NCBI RefSeq assembly: GCF_014640555.1
Contig: NZ_BMHE01000001.1
Span: forward strand, 186,001-250,000
DNA: 64,000 bases
Direction of reading: 5' to 3'
From: Paenibacillus marchantiophytorum
GTDB taxonomy: Bacteria; Bacillota; Bacilli; Paenibacillales; NBRC-103111
The translations under genes were made by a program, and so were the position numbers. The notes below the pieces were generated by a model. That model did no database searches, was not told the DNA's origin, and worked only from the letters and a program-made list of their open reading frames with translations. Below are positions 1 through 9,447 of this stretch, one piece after another; within the stretch, counting starts at the first letter, position 1, and every line of letters begins with the position of its first letter.

Positions 1-1694
1 TACATACGAGGAGTTTTCATTTTGACCGTTTCTTCTTTGTTTGCAGAACGAATGTTGTTAACCGCTTTTTCTTTACAAATATTTACGATGATATCATTGT
101 CACGCGTGTGCTCGCCAACAACCATTCCTTCGTAAACTTCTGTTTGCGGATGAACGAACAGAATACCGCGATCTTCGACGGAAAGAATTCCGTAAAGTGT
201 AGAAACACCGGATTCACTGGATACAAGTACACCCTCGTGACGTCCACCAACACCTGCTCCTTGGTATGGACCGTAGCTGTCAAAAGCATGGTTCATAATT
301 CCGTAACCGCGTGTAAGCGTCAAGAAGTTCGTTCTGTAACCGATCAAACCACGCGCTGGAATCAAGAATTCCAAACGAACGTTGCCGCTGCCATTGTTGA
401 TCATGTTCACCATTTCAGCTTTGCGTGAACCTAAGCTCTCCATAACGGAACCCATGCTGTCTTCCGGTACGTCGATAATTAGGCGCTCGATTGGCTCCAT
501 TTTTTGACCATCGATTTGGCGAATGATAACTTCCGGTTTGGAAACTTGCAATTCGAAACCTTCACGACGCATGTTTTCAATCAAAATACCTAAGTGAAGC
601 TCACCGCGGCCTGACACGACGAACGCATCCGGGCTATCTGTATCTTCAACGCGCAAGCTTACATCTGTTTCCAACTCTTTGTACAAACGCTCACGAATTT
701 TACGGGAAGTTACCCATTTGCCTTCGCGGCCTGCAAAAGGAGAGTTGTTCACGACAAACGTCATTTGCAGCGTTGGCTCATCAATTTTCAGTACTGGCAA
801 TGCTTCTGGATTCGCAGGATCTGCTACCGTTTCACCGATGTTGATATCTTTGATACCAGAAATCGCGATGATGTCGCCTGCTGCCGCTTCTTCGATCTCA
901 ATACGTTTCAAGCCTGTGAAACCGAAAAGTTTCTCGATTCTAGCTTGCTTCTGTCCGCCTTCACGCGTCATAACTGCAACCGTTTGGCCTTGACGAATTT
1001 TACCGCGGTTCACACGGCCTACACCGATACGACCCAAGTATTCATTGTAATCCATCAATGTAACAAGGAATTGCAGCGGTTGTTCAACATCCTCTGTAGG
1101 AGCTGGGATGTGGCTGACAATCGTTTCGTAAATGGCTTCCATGTTGGAATCTTGCTTCTCTGCATCAAGACTTGAAGTCCCTTGAAGAGCGGAAGCATAA
1201 ACCACGTGGAAATCAAGCTGCTCGTCAGTTGCGCCAAGCTCGATGAACAAGTCAAGAACTTCATCCACAACTTCTTGAGGGCGTGCGTTTGGACGGTCAA
1301 TTTTGTTAACAACGACAACTGGAGAAAGGTTGCTCTCCAGAGCTTTACGCAGAACGAACTTCGTTTGCGGCATGGTGCCTTCGAAAGCATCAACAACCAG
1401 CAATACGCCGTCTACCATTTTCATGATACGTTCAACTTCTCCGCCAAAGTCGGCGTGTCCAGGTGTATCTACAATGTTAATCAAGTAATCTTTATAGTTA
1501 ATCGCCGTATTTTTCGCAAGAATGGTAATACCGCGTTCTCTCTCTAGATCGTTGGAATCCATTGCTCTTTCTTGAATAGCCTCATTATCGCGGAAAGTTC
1601 CGGATTGTTGAAGCAATTTATCTACGAGTGTTGTTTTGCCGTGGTCAACGTGTGCGATAATCGCAATATTGCGTATCTTGTCTCTTGCGTGCAT
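1..1694 (-). CDS. typA: TypA/BipA translational GTPase, 3'-truncated by window edge
   Basis: Ribosome-associated GTPase of the EF-G/LepA superfamily, needed for ribosome assembly and growth under stress such as cold. The frame opens at ATG 1692-1694 and stays open to base 1, giving about 564 residues of a family that is usually about 610, so only the last ~50 residues lie outside. Visible motifs: P-loop 'AHVDHGKTT' near residue 14, switch II '[14 protein letters not shown]', G4 'NKIDRP'. The last readable residues, 'MKTPRM', fit the conserved end of domain V before the basic C-terminal tail. A GAGGG ribosome binding site lies about 10 nt upstream. It is separated from the upstream minus-strand gene by a strong terminator, so it is probably transcribed from its own promoter, which I could not assign. 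Confidence 0.97.
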   Translation of the reverse strand, partial: MHARDKIRNIAIIAHVDHGKTTLVDKLLQQSGTFRDNEAIQERAMDSNDLERERGITILAKNTAINYKDYLINIVDTPGHADFGGEVERIMKMVDGVLLVVDAFEGTMPQTKFVLRKALESNLSPVVVVNKIDRPNARPQEVVDEVLDLFIELGATDEQLDFHVVYASALQGTSSLDAEKQDSNMEAIYETIVSHIPAPTEDVEQPLQFLVTLMDYNEYLGRIGVGRVNRGKIRQGQTVAVMTREGGQKQARIEKLFGFTGLKRIEIEEAAAGDIIAISGIKDINIGETVADPANPEALPVLKIDEPTLQMTFVVNNSPFAGREGKWVTSRKIRERLYKELETDVSLRVEDTDSPDAFVVSGRGELHLGILIENMRREGFELQVSKPEVIIRQIDGQKMEPIERLIIDVPEDSMGSVMESLGSRKAEMVNMINNGSGNVRLEFLIPARGLIGYRTNFLTLTRGYGIMNHAFDSYGPYQGAGVGGRHEGVLVSSESGVSTLYGILSVEDRGILFVHPQTEVYEGMVVGEHTRDNDIIVNICKEKAVNNIRSANKEETVKMKTPRM

Positions 1695-1742
1695 GAATGT
1701 CAAACCCTCTCTACCCTATAATTTTCGTCTCTGTTCATAAAA

Positions 1743-1771
1743 CAAGCGTCGGACATAAGCGCCGACGCTTG
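1743..1771 (-). terminator. Rho-independent terminator before typA
   Basis: Perfect 10-bp inverted repeat: CAAGCGTCGG at 1743-1752 and CCGACGCTTG at 1762-1771, with a 9-nt loop. On the minus strand it is followed by TTTTAT. It ends transcription of the small membrane protein gene at 1859-2341. Confidence 0.88.
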
Positions 1772-1858
1772 ACATTTACACTTATTATACGCAGTTTATC
1801 GACATTATGCAAGATAAAAGCCAGCCAAATTAAAACTTTTACATTACGTTGACACTTG

Positions 1859-2341
1859 CTACCACACATTTCGCCGTCGGATTATCATAGCAACGCCTGC
1901 CAGAACAAGGATCAAAGCGATTACATAGATCCCTAAATGAAGCAGCAAAGTGAGCCCAAAACAAACTGCTGAAATGATTCCCAGTACCATGGCGCCAATC
2001 AAAACTCCCCGGTCGCTTCCGCGATCAAATAAGTGAAGTTCGTATAAACCGACAGCCACGCCCAAAATGAATCCAGGCCATAGATAACTCATGGAGCCCC
2101 ATCCGAACACATTGCAATAAAAGAACATGAGTGCATAAGTCGTTAATATGCCGCCTGGCACGAGTACGCCTACAGGCAACGTCCGGTTAAAGAACAGGAA
2201 ATGAAACAGCAGCCCCGGAATGAGCAATACGAGAGGCCAAAAAAAGGAAAGCACAAAATGGAAAAAACCGAGTTTCCCGAGCAGCAGAACGACGGCCAGG
2301 CCAATTAACAGGATACCGATGGAGTAGCTATTTCTAGCCAA
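1859..2341 (-). CDS. Small polytopic membrane protein, LiaI/LiaF-like transmembrane type
   Basis: 160-residue protein that is almost entirely hydrophobic, with about five to six predicted transmembrane segments (roughly residues 8-25, 28-48, 58-75, 86-100, 112-135, 138-153) and a basic end 'IIRRRNVW'. The alternating short helices and glycine-rich loops resemble the LiaI/LiaF-type transmembrane region seen in envelope-stress proteins, but there is no soluble domain to assign a function. The start is TTG at 2339-2341, preceded on the minus strand by a run of seven to eight G after TTA that can act as ribosome binding site. It stands alone between the VWA gene cluster and the terminator before typA. 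The function is unknown; the family call is tentative. Confidence 0.75.
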   Translation of the reverse strand: MARNSYSIGILLIGLAVVLLLGKLGFFHFVLSFFWPLVLLIPGLLFHFLFFNRTLPVGVLVPGGILTTYALMFFYCNVFGWGSMSYLWPGFILGVAVGLYELHLFDRGSDRGVLIGAMVLGIISAVCFGLTLLLHLGIYVIALILVLAGVAMIIRRRNVW

Positions 2342-2442
2342 ACAAATCCCCCCCCTAATTCACTTGTCAATAGGGCATCCACATTCGACACCCTTCTACA
2401 AATAGTGTATCGCACCTGATCAGAAATTGCTAGCGTAAGCCG

Positions 2443-5277
2443 CTATTTCCGGCCCCGCCGTTTGGCTTCCAGCAAACGGCTCATGCCGTCCGGCGGCGCA
2501 GGCTCCGCCGCCGCCGTGGGAGCCGCAGCCTGCGTCGGCGGCTCCTCGGGAATGAGCCGCGGCTTCGCCGCCGCGGCCTCGGTCCGCTGCAGCTTGTGCT
2601 CCGCAAGCTGCTTGCGCTCCCGCAGACGCGCCATCGGCGTCTGCGCTAGGGGCAGCGGGCTCGCCGGAGCGGCTGCCCGCCTGCTGAACGCCCGGGCCCA
2701 CAGGCCGGGCGGCAGCGACAATCGACGCGCTGCGATGTCGAGCAGCAGCAGCGCGAGCGCCGCCATCAGCAGGTACGCGCGGATGGGGGTCAACCGCTTC
2801 TGCGGTGCAGCAGCGTAAGCAAAGGCCATCTCCGGATGCTCCAGAGAGAGCATCCGTCCGCCGGTAAGCTCAGCAAGCTGCTGCAGCTTAACGAGCCCTT
2901 GTCCGTCCGTGATCCGATATTCCGGGGAATAAGGGATCACGAACCCTGTCGTCGAGCTGCCGACGACCCGCTTCTCCGCATCGGCTTCGCCGCTTGAAGC
3001 AAGCAGCTCGATTTTGCTCAAATATACGCCAGACTTATCCACAGGCAGTTGAGCGGAATAACTTCCTGGCGCTGTGGAAGTGAAAGCGACTTCCTGTTTA
3101 TTTAAAGATTCATCCGTAACATTCACCCTTAACTCCTCTTGAATCGCGGAGCCGCTCCACTCTTGATTCCCGCTTGTCGCCTGCAGGACCAATTCATTGC
3201 CTTTCAACTGCGTGCGAAGCTCAATCGGCGATGCTTCAAATTGCGGAAATGTCCATTTGATCATGGAGGTCAGCATGTGCGTAAATCCCGGCCAAGTCAC
3301 CCAGTTCGCTGACCAGGCGCCTGTTGCATCACTGGTCCAGGCGACAGTGCGGCCTGAGCCGTACTGCCACCTGGCCAGGATGGGGTCAGGCTCGGAACTG
3401 GCGAGGACTACTTCAGCCGCTTCTTTGGATGTTGTCGCAATATAACCATTCAGCACAGGAAGCCCCTGCCCCAGAAAGCTGCTCCAATCGGATCCGCCCG
3501 TCACAGCCGGCACAAAAGGCTGATTCACCACATAGGTCCGCGAGATCAAGACCGCTTCCCGACTGAAAATAGCCGGTATTGTCGTTTGGTCAACCGCCGC
3601 GTAGTATCTTCCCTTGGCCAGTTCAGCCAGATGGCTTAGCAGCGCTTGATCGGCATCTGTCCCAATGGCCACGGTGGACATGGTGATCTGCCCCTTCTGC
3701 ATTTGCTCGGTCAGCGCTTCATAGCTTTGAGTCGTAGACGATTGTCCGTCCGTAAGCAGAATTATATGCTTGCGCTGCGCATCAATCTTCGAAAGCTTGG
3801 CATAGGCTTCCTCTACAGCCGTGTAAATTTCCGTACCGCCATCAGCGGGGATCGCATTAATCTTTTGAATGACACTGGCTTTGTCTGTCAATTTCTGAGG
3901 ATCTACGAACCACTGCGGCGATCCATCAAAACCAAGTACGCCCAGTGTATCCTTCTCTCTCAGCAAATCAACGGTGCGTGACGCGGCTTCTTGGGCCAGT
4001 TTTATTTTGTCGCCGGACATACTGCCCGATTTGTCCATCACGAGTACAATGCCCAATGACGGAATCTCCCTTTTCCCGCGAAGGTCCATGTACACAGGCA
4101 GGGCTCGTTCAATCGGCGTTTTGAAATATCCCCCCAAGCCGTAGCTGTTATCTCCCCCCAGCATCACGAGTCCAACACTGTAATCGCGAACGGCTTGCTC
4201 GATCATCTCCATTTTGATCTGCGGAATTTGGGTAGCCGCTACATTATTCAGGAGAATGCTCTGGTAACCCGTATATGTGACAAAATCATTGGAAAGAAGC
4301 TCGGGTACGATCGTTTCATAAGGAATAAGCGCCGACTGCAAAGCTCCTTCCACATTTTTGGAAATGCCAGCAGTCCCTTCTACAATAAGGACTTTCGGCG
4401 GTCCTTGGACGCTGCTGAAGCCATAATGCGTATTATTGGCAGACTGTTCATCACCTTCCAGGTAAACCTCGGCCCGATATCGATGAAAGCCCGGTTCTTT
4501 GGCTAACGATTGGAAGGCAAATCGGTTCTCGCCCTTATTCAGTTGAACGGACTGAGCCGTCATCTCCCGATTGTCTTCGAATACCCGCAATTGCGCAGGA
4601 GCCGAAGCCGTCGATCTTATAACAACTTCAACCGTATAGGCTTCTGCTTGATACAGTTTCTCAGGCAGCCGAACCGCCTCAATAGCAGCATCTCGCCGCT
4701 CTTTGCCGGCCAAGGGAACCACATCTACACGGATTCCACGATCGCGCAATAGCTTGCCTTGACTTAGCAGCTCTCCTACATTTTCTTCGCCATCTGACAG
4801 GAGGATGATTCGCCCCGTATTATCGCCAGGCAGAAGCCCGGCTGCCAATTGCAAGCCCGAGGCTACATTAGAAAACTGCGGATTCGATTTTGCTGTCATT
4901 TGAAAACCATCCAGCGGTCTGCTGTCTACCGGCTTCTCAATGGAAGCCTGCAAAGCCATAGAGACGACTCCCGCTTCGTCTTTCTCGGAACCGCGCGCTT
5001 TCGCTGCCGCTTGAATCCAAGCCGCTTCATTCCCATCTTGCTTCACACTATCCGAGCGGTCAACAGCGAACACGATGCTTTTGTGATGCAGTCCTGTCGT
5101 CAACTGCGGTCCAGCGAGCGCGAATACGAGAAGCAACAGCAAGAAGGTTCGGAGACCGATAGCCAGCTTTTTACGAGCACCCTGAAGCCTGTGCAAACTT
5201 ATCCACAACCAGCCTATGTAGATAGGCAGAAGCAGCAGAAGCCCCAAAATGGACCAATGATCAACCAGAATTCCCAC
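2443..5277 (-). CDS. Large membrane protein with two VWA domains and a glutamine-amidotransferase-like region
   Basis: 944 residues. Two N-terminal transmembrane helices (about 5-25 and 38-58) are followed by a first VWA domain whose metal site reads 'DRSDS' (near residue 73). A GATase1-like region without an obvious catalytic Cys-His pair follows ('VLIVEGTAGIS', 'GLVMLGGDNSYGLGGY', about 295-380), then a second, canonical VWA domain 'VLVMDKSGSMSGDKI' (about 410-590). A transmembrane helix near 805-825 leads into an Ala/Pro/Arg-rich tail, probably cytoplasmic. Such proteins act as metal-dependent adhesion or scaffold partners of MoxR AAA+ ATPases at the membrane. The start is GTG 5275-5277 with GGGAGGT 8 nt upstream; it overlaps the end of the BatA-like gene by 17 bp, implying translational coupling. 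The last ~120 codons (2443-2800) are strikingly GC-rich compared with the rest. Confidence 0.87.
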   Translation of the reverse strand: MGILVDHWSILGLLLLLPIYIGWLWISLHRLQGARKKLAIGLRTFLLLLLVFALAGPQLTTGLHHKSIVFAVDRSDSVKQDGNEAAWIQAAAKARGSEKDEAGVVSMALQASIEKPVDSRPLDGFQMTAKSNPQFSNVASGLQLAAGLLPGDNTGRIILLSDGEENVGELLSQGKLLRDRGIRVDVVPLAGKERRDAAIEAVRLPEKLYQAEAYTVEVVIRSTASAPAQLRVFEDNREMTAQSVQLNKGENRFAFQSLAKEPGFHRYRAEVYLEGDEQSANNTHYGFSSVQGPPKVLIVEGTAGISKNVEGALQSALIPYETIVPELLSNDFVTYTGYQSILLNNVAATQIPQIKMEMIEQAVRDYSVGLVMLGGDNSYGLGGYFKTPIERALPVYMDLRGKREIPSLGIVLVMDKSGSMSGDKIKLAQEAASRTVDLLREKDTLGVLGFDGSPQWFVDPQKLTDKASVIQKINAIPADGGTEIYTAVEEAYAKLSKIDAQRKHIILLTDGQSSTTQSYEALTEQMQKGQITMSTVAIGTDADQALLSHLAELAKGRYYAAVDQTTIPAIFSREAVLISRTYVVNQPFVPAVTGGSDWSSFLGQGLPVLNGYIATTSKEAAEVVLASSEPDPILARWQYGSGRTVAWTSDATGAWSANWVTWPGFTHMLTSMIKWTFPQFEASPIELRTQLKGNELVLQATSGNQEWSGSAIQEELRVNVTDESLNKQEVAFTSTAPGSYSAQLPVDKSGVYLSKIELLASSGEADAEKRVVGSSTTGFVIPYSPEYRITDGQGLVKLQQLAELTGGRMLSLEHPEMAFAYAAAPQKRLTPIRAYLLMAALALLLLDIAARRLSLPPGLWARAFSRRAAAPASPLPLAQTPMARLRERKQLAEHKLQRTEAAAAKPRLIPEEPPTQAAAPTAAAEPAPPDGMSRLLEAKRRGRK

Positions 5278-7189
5278 GTCGATACACCTCCCATTCGAAG
5301 ACCATCACCATCAGCAAGGCTATAATAAGCCAAGGAATAAGGTCAATTAGGTCAAGTACCGTTTCACTATTTGTAGCATTCTCAGCTTTGCTTGCCTGTG
5401 TGGCAATCCTATTCAATTGATTTTCTTCACTGGCCTTATTGTTGGATTCACTAGCGTCCATGACGACAGCTAACTTGCGAACCTGCAATTCTTCACCTGC
5501 CGCTCCATACTCAGCGAATTCATACAAACCAGGCAGGCTTGGCACCTTTTGAACAGGGGATAATGCTTCCTTCGAACGCTCTGCTGCCTGTTCCTCACCA
5601 TTGTTCCTATCCGTCTTCCACACCGCTTTCAACGTTTCAGGGTGAAAGGTCATTTCAATTCGTTCATCGGCTGTGACACGTCCCAGATTGCCACCTTGTT
5701 GTTCAGTCAACCAGGACACGGCATTTTGCACCATCACCGGAAATTCAGAACGCAGCGGGAAGTCCGATTGTTCCAGTGAAAAGGCAAACCTCAGCTTGGT
5801 TCGCCCGTTTTCCGAGCCTGCCAGCACCAGCGGGAAGTCTTTGGCCGAAATGATCGCTTTTTCCCATGGCCTTGGCTGTCTTTTCTGCGCCTGCATAATA
5901 TGGACATCCTGCAAATGCAAATAGCGCGTTACCGGATGCTCCATAACGGTAAAATCAGCGACATTTGGAGTTGCATCCGAAGATTCGGCATGTGATGCAA
6001 ACTGCCAAATTGGTTTGGACATCAGCAATTGCTGCCATTTAGCTGTCTTAAGATCTGCCTCCTCGATCCCGTCCAGAACAATCAAATCTGGCGTAACATT
6101 AGCCGGCGCCGGATATAACCCGTCTTTGTCCTTCTGAATTTGCAGCACATCTGCCTTGGCTAAAGCGAGCGCTTTGTGCAGAAATAAATTGCCTTCGCCA
6201 ACATAAGCGATCTGGATTCTGCCTGTTCCTTCCGGGAAAGCGTAAGCCACATTATCCGCTTCGAGGGCATCGGGTGCAGCCAATTGGATCTGGTAAACCC
6301 GTGCAGCCGGCAAATTCTCAAGATACAGTGATTTTTGTTCTCCTGCCTTGAGCGCCAAAGATTCCGTGCGAACCTCAGATATATCCGTCGATAGTTTTGT
6401 CTTTACCGTGACAGGCGTTATCCCCCAATTCTTCAAAACTGCTACAGCACGGAATTGTTCGCCATTCTGGCTGCCTTTCACGCCAAATTGGGTAATGGCC
6501 ACATTCCCCATGTCAGAATCCACACGCGCTCCATTGGTTATGGAAACGCCTGGTTCCTGGATACGAACAGGAATGGCAAATGATATGCCTTCCAGGTTGT
6601 CCGTCCATTGACGATCCGTATAGATACGCACTTCACCATCCTTCTCTTCACGGGTTAAGGCAGAGGCTAACGAAATCGCTTCTTGTGCATGCGTATGTCC
6701 ATAAAATGGCGAAACCCGATGCAAGGCCGCCTCGAGTGCAGCAATATCTGCCGTTCGCTGCACAAGCAATTCAGGCTGATCTTTCATAACCAGCAAAGAA
6801 TAACTGCTGCCCTTTGCTTCTTTTCGCGCATAATCAAGAATAGCTTGTTTGGCGGCTTCCAGTCTTGTTCCCTGTTCCAAGCGCGCTTGCATGCTGGCTG
6901 AGGCATCCACGACGAAAAAGATATGCGCCTTTGCCTTTTGCTGACCTTGCACAAATGGCTGCATGATAGCAAGGATCAGCAGGATTGCCGCTATAAGTTG
7001 AAGGAATAGCAGAAGATGTCTGCGCAGCCGCTGCCATGGCTTGTTGGCTTCCTGTTCTCGGAGAATTCGCTGCCACAGCATATGGCTGGATACCTCGGTA
7101 TCCTGATATTGACGTTTCAGCATATACAGCAGCAGGATAACCGGAATTGAAAGCGAGAACCATAGCCCGCTTAAAGTTGCGAATTGCAT
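5261..7189 (-). CDS. BatA-like VWA-domain membrane protein
   Basis: 642 residues. It begins with the BatA N-terminal region: a first membrane helix, then 'LYMLKRQYQDTEVSSHMLW', then a second helix about residues 57-80. A VWA domain follows with metal motif 'DASAS' (near residue 94) and 'IYTDRQW'. After a beta-rich periplasm-side section there is a C-terminal membrane helix 'LIPWLIIALLMVMVFEWEV'. The family pairs with DUF58 and MoxR proteins in membrane protein-folding or complex-assembly systems. The ATG at 7187-7189 has GGAG 7 nt upstream. Its 3' end overlaps the next VWA gene. Its upstream neighbour on the same strand (DUF58, 8545-9447) is separated by an opposite-strand MFS gene, so this gene and the one after it must have their own promoter or depend on read-through antisense to the MFS gene. 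Confidence 0.88.
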   Translation of the reverse strand: MQFATLSGLWFSLSIPVILLLYMLKRQYQDTEVSSHMLWQRILREQEANKPWQRLRRHLLLFLQLIAAILLILAIMQPFVQGQQKAKAHIFFVVDASASMQARLEQGTRLEAAKQAILDYARKEAKGSSYSLLVMKDQPELLVQRTADIAALEAALHRVSPFYGHTHAQEAISLASALTREEKDGEVRIYTDRQWTDNLEGISFAIPVRIQEPGVSITNGARVDSDMGNVAITQFGVKGSQNGEQFRAVAVLKNWGITPVTVKTKLSTDISEVRTESLALKAGEQKSLYLENLPAARVYQIQLAAPDALEADNVAYAFPEGTGRIQIAYVGEGNLFLHKALALAKADVLQIQKDKDGLYPAPANVTPDLIVLDGIEEADLKTAKWQQLLMSKPIWQFASHAESSDATPNVADFTVMEHPVTRYLHLQDVHIMQAQKRQPRPWEKAIISAKDFPLVLAGSENGRTKLRFAFSLEQSDFPLRSEFPVMVQNAVSWLTEQQGGNLGRVTADERIEMTFHPETLKAVWKTDRNNGEEQAAERSKEALSPVQKVPSLPGLYEFAEYGAAGEELQVRKLAVVMDASESNNKASEENQLNRIATQASKAENATNSETVLDLIDLIPWLIIALLMVMVFEWEVYRRGNSG

Positions 7190-7326
7190 GAGTACTCTCC
7201 TTTCTGGCCGTGATGGACGTTTCCTTACGTCTTGCGTTCATTGTCCTCATCTTGGGCATACTACTTCGCGTAGACTTGTTTTTCCCTTGTCTAACAACTT
7301 TGCTTATGAACAACATCGGAGGTATC

Positions 7327-8535
7327 ATGGCGCCAATATCTAAACAAGATAAGAAACAAAAGCCCTTATGGACCAAAGCTTTTCTAATTACATCCTTATC
7401 CAATCTATTGCTCTTCTTTAGTTTTCAGATGCTCATTCCAACCATCCCGACCCATGTATCTGAGTTAGGAGGAAGCGACGTTCAGGTTGGTTTGGTTATT
7501 GGCGTTTTTACGATTTCCTCGTTGTTGACCCGGCCTTTCGCAGGTCGAGCACTCGATTTGCTGGGGAGAAAACATGTCCTGCTTGTCGGCCTTGCGATCT
7601 GTGCTTTAACGATTGCCGGATACTCTTATATGGCCGCCATTGCCCTCATTCTTGCGGCCCGCTTCGTGCATGGCATCGGTTGGGGCATGTCCACAACCTC
7701 TCTCGGCACGGTCATCGCCGATATTATTCCGCCTGAGCGGAGAGGTGAAGGCATGGGCTATTATGGTCTTTCGAATACGTTCGCCATGGCTCTCGCGCCG
7801 CTGACAGGTCTATGGATTATGAGCACGTACGGTTTCCCTCGCGTACTGCTTATCTCCACGATTCTTGCCTTGCTATCTTTGTTTAGTTCTTTATTTATTA
7901 CGTATAACAAACCTCAGCCTCTCGAAAAGTCGGCTCAACCGCCAAAACTCATAGATCGGTTATGGGAACGATCGTCTCTGCTTCCTTCCGCTCTCTTGCT
8001 CTGTACAGCCATTTGTTACGGAGGCATTGTGACCTTCATCACCCTGTTTGGCCATGAAGCCGGCATTTCGAATGTAGGTTGGTTTTTCTTGTGCAACGCG
8101 TCAATGGTGCTGCTTATTCGGCCCATTACCGGCATCCTTTTTGATCGAAAAGGACCAGCTTGGGTGCTTTTTCCCGGCGCACTCTTCACGATTGTCGGAC
8201 TGCTCCTGCTCTCTTACGCGCATTCCGAATTAAGTCTCGCTATCTCTGCGCTTTGCTATGGCGTCGGCTTCGGATCCTTGCAACCAGCCTTGCAAGCGTG
8301 GACGATCGCACGTGCCGAACCCAGCCGCCGAGGCGCAGCCAATGGCACCTTCTTCTCCGCCAATGACCTGGGCATCGGCCTAGGAGCTATGGCTCTGGGG
8401 GCAATTGCGACCAGCAGCGGGAGCTATGCCTTTATGTATCGCTGTTCCACCGTTCTAATCATCATCTTCATCCTGATTTACGGATGGTGTTTCTGGCAAA
8501 CCCGGCGCGGCACCTTGCAATTCGCTCACAAGTGA
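7327..8535 (+). CDS. Major facilitator superfamily transporter
   Basis: Inner-membrane transporter with 12 predicted helices over about 402 residues. The MFS loop 2-3 signature is visible as 'GRALDLLGRKHVLLVG', and a second basic loop 'ITGILFDRKGPAWVLF' lies at the start of the second half. The substrate cannot be read from sequence; the closest resemblance is to small-molecule or drug exporters of the YfmO/YwoG sort. The start is taken at ATG 7327 because GGAGG lies just 4 nt upstream. An in-frame ATG at 7306 and a longer frame from 7210 exist, but the extra N-terminal residues would form a non-standard hydrophobic extension. It lies opposite to, and inside, an otherwise minus-strand cluster; its stop is only 9 bp from the stop of the convergent DUF58 gene. 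Confidence 0.88.
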   Translation: MAPISKQDKKQKPLWTKAFLITSLSNLLLFFSFQMLIPTIPTHVSELGGSDVQVGLVIGVFTISSLLTRPFAGRALDLLGRKHVLLVGLAICALTIAGYSYMAAIALILAARFVHGIGWGMSTTSLGTVIADIIPPERRGEGMGYYGLSNTFAMALAPLTGLWIMSTYGFPRVLLISTILALLSLFSSLFITYNKPQPLEKSAQPPKLIDRLWERSSLLPSALLLCTAICYGGIVTFITLFGHEAGISNVGWFFLCNASMVLLIRPITGILFDRKGPAWVLFPGALFTIVGLLLLSYAHSELSLAISALCYGVGFGSLQPALQAWTIARAEPSRRGAANGTFFSANDLGIGLGAMALGAIATSSGSYAFMYRCSTVLIIIFILIYGWCFWQTRRGTLQFAHK

Positions 8536-8544
8536 AAGCTCCCT

Positions 8545-9447
8545 TCACCTCACAAGTCCGTTGTTTCTTAATGTGCCTAACAGAAAATCACCTGGCGGGA
8601 TATCCGTCACCGCCAGCAAATAGGTGATTCCTCGCTCATAACAAAATGCTTTTAGCGACTGTGTGTATTGCTGTACGGCCGCTCTGTAGGACTCCAGCAC
8701 CTTGCTGCTCATCGCTACTTCTCTAGCAGCTCCTGACTCACTGTCAATTAATCGCAGCTCTCCGCTAAACGAAGGGTTGATCTCTTCAGGAGCCAGCACT
8801 TGCACGACGATGACTTCCTGCTTCGCGGCAAGCAAATACTTGAGCGACTCTTCAATCCCTTGTTCATATAGAAAATCAGAGAACAGCCAAGTCATCCCCG
8901 CTTGGCGAGGCAAGCAGGCAGGATTTCGAAAGACAGCCCCAATATCGCCTTCCCCCAATGGCTGACCACCTGTCAGAAACTCGAAAAGCCGCGGTGCGCT
9001 TCCTTTCCCTCGGACAAGTCGCATCTGCCGTGTTATTTGCGTTGTAAACATCGCGGCGCTGACACGATCGAATCGATTTAGAGCCAAATAACCAATGCCA
9101 GCAGCCAACTGCCTGGCGTACGCCCATTTGCTGGAGCCACTGCCGTCCTTCTGACCAAAATCCATCGATTTCGAAGCATCCAGCCACAAATGAACTTGCA
9201 GTTCCTGCTCATCCATGAAAAGTTTGATGAAGGGCTTACCCGTGCGTCCATAGGCATGCCAATCTAATTGACGCGTATCATCGCCAGGCGTATACAGTCG
9301 ATAATCAGCGAATTCCAGCGATGAACCCTGATCTTTGGAGCGTCTTCTCCCCTGCATCGTTCCTCGAATCCGGCTTTTTGCCGCTATGCTCATTTGATCC
9401 AGACGGCGCATTAGAGCCGGGTCCAGCAAATTCAAACCTGTACTCAT
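8545..9447 (-). CDS. DUF58 domain protein
   Basis: 300 residues, soluble. It carries the DUF58 signature 'GSSLEFADYRLYTPGDDTRQLDWHAYGRTGKPFIK' split over residues 42-77 (key residues GDD-x-R-x-LDW), followed by a VWA-like fold with 'LDASKSM' in place of DxSxS. DUF58 proteins are encoded beside MoxR ATPases and VWA proteins and are thought to help recruit or assemble substrates. The ATG at 9445-9447 overlaps the stop of the moxR-like gene in an ATGA arrangement, so the two are translationally coupled. Confidence 0.92.
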   Translation of the reverse strand: MSTGLNLLDPALMRRLDQMSIAAKSRIRGTMQGRRRSKDQGSSLEFADYRLYTPGDDTRQLDWHAYGRTGKPFIKLFMDEQELQVHLWLDASKSMDFGQKDGSGSSKWAYARQLAAGIGYLALNRFDRVSAAMFTTQITRQMRLVRGKGSAPRLFEFLTGGQPLGEGDIGAVFRNPACLPRQAGMTWLFSDFLYEQGIEESLKYLLAAKQEVIVVQVLAPEEINPSFSGELRLIDSESGAAREVAMSSKVLESYRAAVQQYTQSLKAFCYERGITYLLAVTDIPPGDFLLGTLRNNGLVR

